NCBI GenBank assembly: GCA_910592005.1
Contig: CAJVPP010003588.1
Coordinates: 1-11,262, forward strand
Source of the DNA: Funneliformis mosseae
Taxonomy: Eukaryota; Glomeromycota; Glomeromycetes; Glomerales; Glomeraceae
Length of the DNA stretch: 11,262 bases
Direction: 5' to 3'
The notes beneath the pieces were generated by a model. It searched no databases. It saw only the letters and a program-made list of their open reading frames with translations, and was not told the DNA's origin. Positions 8,348 to 11,262 of this stretch are shown one piece after another. Position numbers and translations under genes: made by a program. Each line of letters opens with the position of its first letter. Positions within the stretch are counted from its first letter, which is position 1.

Positions 8348-8447
8348 TATATATATTTTTTTATTTTTCTCTTTTTTTTTCTGTTCTTTTCTTTATTTAT
8401 AATTTTTTTAAATTTTTTTAATTCAATTTATTTTTATTCAGATTTTT

Positions 8448-8910
8448 GATCACATTAGATGTTAAGTCAATTAATAAGTAAGTTTTTTTATTTTTTTATT
8501 TTTTAATTTATTTTTTTTCTTTATTTTTATTTATTTTTATTTTTCTTCTTTTTTTTAAGATTGACTTTCTTTGGATCTTAAGAATCAACCTATAGGTAGA
8601 ATTTCTTCTACTTAAATAATATGCATTTTTGAGAATGTTTATTAACATACTTTCTTCTTTTTTTTAGAACTGACATTCTTTGACTTTAAAAATCAATTAG
8701 TAAGTTATATTCTTCCTTCTTAAGATAGGTAGACTTTTCTAAGAACATTTATTAATTTTTTTTCTGCACTTATTTAGAATTAGCTTTTTTTAAACCTTAA
8801 TAATCAACTAAGATGATTTCTTCTCTTTAGAGTAAATAGTTTTCTTTAAAAATATTTATTAATTTTCTTTTTTATTTTCTTTTATAGAACTGATTCTCTT
8901 TAAAGTAATA
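8448..8910. repeat. Roughly 110-bp tandem repeat, four to five copies
   Basis: Successive units are recognised by a TTGACTTTCTTTG-like word at 8561, 8670, 8780 and 8890 (spacing 109, 110, 110), with a further diverged start near 8448. Each full unit has the same order: TAGA-RYTGA-NTTCTTT, then a TTAA-AATCAAYT block, then a TTCTTCY pyrimidine run, then AGAAYRTTTATTAA, then a T/C tract. Copies differ by many substitutions, so the array is old. It is the clearest tandem repeat of the AT-rich block. Confidence 0.75.
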
Positions 8911-9278
8911 TTAATCTTTTAAAATTTTTATTGTATTAATAAAAAATTTTTTATAAATAAATTTGTTATAAAAAGAATCATTTTATTTAATGTATTTACA
9001 AAATTTTCTTTGTACAATTTTATACTAGTAAATTTGATATAATAAGATTTTTTTAATATAAAAAATCTGTATTATACCAAAAATTCATTATATTATAAAA
9101 TATATTATATTAAAATTTGTTATATTAATAAAATAATATATAAAATATAATTTAAATATTATTATTAAAAAATAGTAATAGTTTATTATATATATAATTT
9201 AAAATAATATTTTAGATTAAAAATAATTTTATTATTTAAAACATTAATAAAAAACTTTTAGTATAAGTTAATAAGATT

Positions 9279-9373
9279 AATATATCTATTTATTTAATAT
9301 GTGATTACTATATTAAACTTATTTTAATCAATATATCTATCTATTTAATATGTAATTTTATTAATAAATTAAA
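9279..9373. repeat. 51-bp direct repeat, two copies
   Basis: The 27 bases at 9279-9305 equal those at 9330-9356 except for two transitions (T/C and G/A). Both copies are followed by a short AT spacer ending in ATTAAACTT. The differences are of the type RIP produces. Confidence 0.65.
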
Positions 9374-9728
9374 CTTTTATTTTCTTTTAAAGTTTTTAAT
9401 TTTAGTTCCTATTAATTTAATATTAAAACTTATTAATAATGATTATATATAGTAAAATTTCTAATAATTATATTAAAGAATCTATAAAAAAATTAATAAA
9501 ATAAAATCAAATAGTTTTATTTATTTTAAAATATATAACTTATTCATTTTATAAAAATTCTTTAACAAAAAAAATCTAAAAAAATTAAATATTGCTAAAG
9601 TTTATTATTAAGTAAGAAATTATTAATTTATTATTCAATTATTTAAATTTTAATAAAATTTTATTATTTTAAATGTATATTATAGATTTTAATACTAAAA
9701 ATAATAGGAATTTTAAATATATTTACAT

Positions 9729-10060
9729 TGTTAACCCTACGCTCAGCCTGTCAAACTTAGAGTAACTATGACTTAATAATAGAAAGTAACGTACAAGAAA
9801 CTACTAAATTACTGTAGAATAAATCCTATTACAATAAACCTTAAGTTTATACTTTAGATGAGTAAAAATAACTTTAACAACTTGTAAATACGATAAATAT
9901 AATTGACACGTTGAAGGATTTTAATATATGTAGTTTAAAAAAGATTCTTTTATTGTAGAGATTTATATGCTTAGCAATTCTTAACCTTGAATTTTAAGTC
10001 TTAAACTTGAACTATTAAGTTTATACTGTTATCTCTACCCTTTTGCAAGGATAAGTTTCT
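9729..10060. repeat. Less worn repeat island, possible retroelement terminal repeat
   Basis: GC rises to about one third at 9729-9790 (TGTTAACCCTACGCTCAG and on) and fades rightward. No reading frame fits. The dinucleotide pattern is RIP-like, so it looks like a repeat that once had much higher GC. TTAAGTTTATACT occurs exactly at 9841-9853 and 10015-10027, and CTTGAA-TTAAGT text is repeated near 9987-10020. A TGTT start and this composition would suit a long terminal repeat of a fungal retrotransposon, but no second copy or matching end is in the window. Confidence 0.35.
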
Positions 10061-10269
10061 ATCTTATTTATACAAAAATACAATTATAAGAATTTACTAT
10101 TTAATGCTAAACTATTTTATAATGATAAGATAAATATAAAAGATAAATTATAATTTAACGATAATACTAATATAATAAATAATAATAATAAAATATAAGA
10201 ATAAAATAAATAAAATAAAAATGTTAACTAAATTAAAATGTTAATAATTTTAATAATGTTGATCATTCA

Positions 10270-10296
10270 TCAATCTTTGTAACGCAGTAAGATTGA
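10270..10296. repeat. 8-bp-stem hairpin with an 11-base loop
   Basis: TCAATCTT (10270-10277) and AAGATTGA (10289-10296) are perfect complements around TGTAACGCAGT. Local GC is higher than on either side and one CpG is retained. Confidence 0.55.
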
Positions 10297-10630
10297 CTTT
10301 ATATGGTATTAATATGTTCATAATAATAAATTAATAATCTATAAATTAAAATTAATAAATAAAATAAATAAAACTCACTAATAGTAATAGGATAAGTATT
10401 AAAATTTATATGATGATAATTTTTTCTAATACTACTATAATATTTAAAATATTAATAAATAAAATATTTTTTATAATATAAAAAATAAATATATACTCAC
10501 AAATAATATATGCACTTTACTTTTTCATTTTCTATTCTAAAATGTTTCTAAATTAAACTATATGTTCTTGGAGAGATTTCAGTCTCTACTATAGTATCAA
10601 GTTTATTATTATTATCTTGTATGATAATTT

Positions 10631-10653
10631 ATTTTATAATTAAATTATAAAAT
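10631..10653. repeat. Perfect 11-bp-arm palindrome
   Basis: ATTTTATAATT (10631-10641) and AATTATAAAAT (10643-10653) flank a single A. Perfect, but in pure AT sequence, so chance is plausible. Confidence 0.5.
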
Positions 10654-10839
10654 TAATTTTAGCAAAATTTTAACAAAAAAGAAACTAACTCGATAAATCT
10701 TATTAGATTTATACCTTATTTCTTATTTCAAATTTATAATTTATAATGAGATGTTTAAATAATTTTAAAAGGAATATAACTGAATTTTAATTTGTGTAAC
10801 AAATAGACATACTGTATAAATAATTTAAATTTTAAATTT

Positions 10840-10874
10840 TATATAATTTTATTTTTTATATAATTTTATTTTTT
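10840..10874. repeat. 17-bp tandem duplication
   Basis: TATATAATTTTATTTTTT occurs twice, at 10840-10857 and 10857-10874, sharing one base, and is followed by more T. Probably a slippage product. Confidence 0.6.
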
Positions 10875-10985
10875 TTTTTTAATATCTGAAATAATACTTT
10901 TATAAATAAAATTTTTAATACAAAATAAATTTTTTTATTTATATATAATGCATATTTTAAAAAAATGCATAAAATATTAACCAAA

Positions 10986-11160
10986 TTAGTAAAGATTATT
11001 TAATTAATATCACTTATATTATTAATCATCTTATTTAACTATTTTAGTAAAGATTATTTAATTGATTATCAATCAGATGTATTGGTTAAAAATTTAACTT
11101 ATTTAATAAAGATATTTAATTGATTTGTATATGCAAATAATGTCAATCAGATATAAAACT
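10986..11160. repeat. About 59-bp minisatellite, three copies, next to a coding stretch
   Basis: TTAGTAAAGATTATTTAATT starts exact copies at 10986 and 11044; a third, TTAATAAAGATATTTAATT, starts at 11103 (spacing 58 and 59). Units two and three also share AATCAGAT further in. The array ends close to where coding-like sequence begins at 11168. Confidence 0.7.
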
Positions 11161-11167
11161 TGTATTT

Positions 11168-11262
11168 ATGTATGTTAATTATACATTGTCAGCGGAAGAA
11201 ATTGCAACTCCAAATATCATGTGGGATCTGTCGATCAATAATGATCTCACAGTAGATGATGT
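11168..11262 (+). CDS. Start or first exon of a gene cut by the window edge
   Basis: From ATG 11168 the frame stays open to the end (31 codons plus two bases). It includes LSAEEIATPNIMWDLSINND and continues TVDDV. Base composition jumps to coding level from about 11187, suggesting either that the true start is near here or that an exon begins close by (AG at 11191-11192 is a possible acceptor). The frame is closed upstream by TAA at 11138. There is no signal peptide at this ATG, so this may be an internal exon. The TPNIMWD text loosely resembles a segment after the catalytic domain of killer-toxin-like fungal GH18 chitinases; weak, from memory. Confidence 0.5.
   Translation, partial: MYVNYTLSAEEIATPNIMWDLSINNDLTVDD

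Larger units (their letters stand above)
3480..11160. other. AT-rich block without genes, RIP-like composition
   Basis: No believable reading frame on either strand; the one long plus frame (7775-7987) is low-complexity Phe/Ile/Leu text from a T-rich tract. By hand, the lines 4861-4920 and 5461-5520 contain one and two G+C out of 60. In line 9841-9900, (CpA+TpG)/(ApC+GpT) is about 3/8 and TpA/ApT about 12/7. In the coding line 2401-2460 they are about 10/1 and 4/8. CpG is nearly absent. This pattern fits RIP of repeats in an ascomycete. Repeats recognised inside are listed separately; the rest (for example 3480-4200, 4270-5340, 6660-7150, 9380-9720, 10300-10980) holds nothing I can identify. 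Confidence 0.8.

Noticed and set aside
10586..10600. TAGTATCAAG as a worn tRNA primer binding site next to a terminal repeat end
   Set aside because: Only a partial resemblance to TGGTATCAGAG after assuming RIP changes; no matching terminal repeat border, so not supportable.
11152..11158. TATAAAA as the TATA box of the edge gene
   Set aside because: It is only about 10 bases before the ATG at 11168, too close for a normal TATA-start-ATG layout.
3480..11160. AT block as mitochondrial DNA
   Set aside because: No mitochondrial gene, tRNA or rRNA seen in over 7 kb; the block is joined on both sides to nuclear-type coding sequence, and transposon-like ends with transition-type wear fit RIP better.

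Overview
The window looks like nuclear DNA of a eukaryote with small genes and large AT-only blocks. The best guess is a filamentous ascomycete whose repeats have been mutated by repeat-induced point mutation (RIP). The clues are a sharp two-part base composition, CpA/TpG loss in the AT-rich part, TATA-type promoters, a secretory signal with several N-glycosylation sequons, and no bacterial operon signs. The species is not identifiable from what I can see. I found no tRNA, rRNA, CRISPR array or intact gene.

Region 1 (about 1-3400, roughly 30-42% GC) holds two decayed protein genes that point away from each other. The minus-strand one (234-795) has recognisable coding text in three frames with two in-frame stops, followed by an AATAAA signal and, further out, a T32/A15 tract. 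The plus-strand one (1642-3397) is larger: signal peptide, Cys-containing Y-x-C segments, a proline run, a membrane-like helix, a basic cleavage-like site and a Cys/sequon-rich tail. It is spread over all three frames by seven frame changes and one in-frame stop. About 700-800 bases of AT-rich DNA with hairpins and TATA-like boxes separate the two. Both probably encoded secreted proteins. I do not recognise either family with certainty. The larger one has only a loose architectural likeness to the C-terminal parts of killer-toxin-like fungal chitinases.

Region 2 (about 3480-11160) is an AT-rich block with no believable gene; some 60-base lines have only 1-2 G or C. It is not featureless. It holds a 63-bp hairpin, two candidate RIP-worn DNA transposons with terminal inverted repeats (about 5724-6660 and 7157-7770), a roughly 110-bp tandem repeat (8448-8910), a 15-bp-arm stem-loop between purine-rich and pyrimidine-rich stretches, a paired 51-bp repeat, a less worn repeat island (9729-10060) and a 59-bp minisatellite (10986-11160).

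Region 3 (11168-11262) is the beginning of another plus-strand coding stretch, cut by the window edge, where GC content jumps back to coding levels directly after the minisatellite. The whole therefore looks like an accessory, fast-evolving compartment: decayed secreted-protein genes embedded in, and bordering, an AT-rich transposon graveyard.
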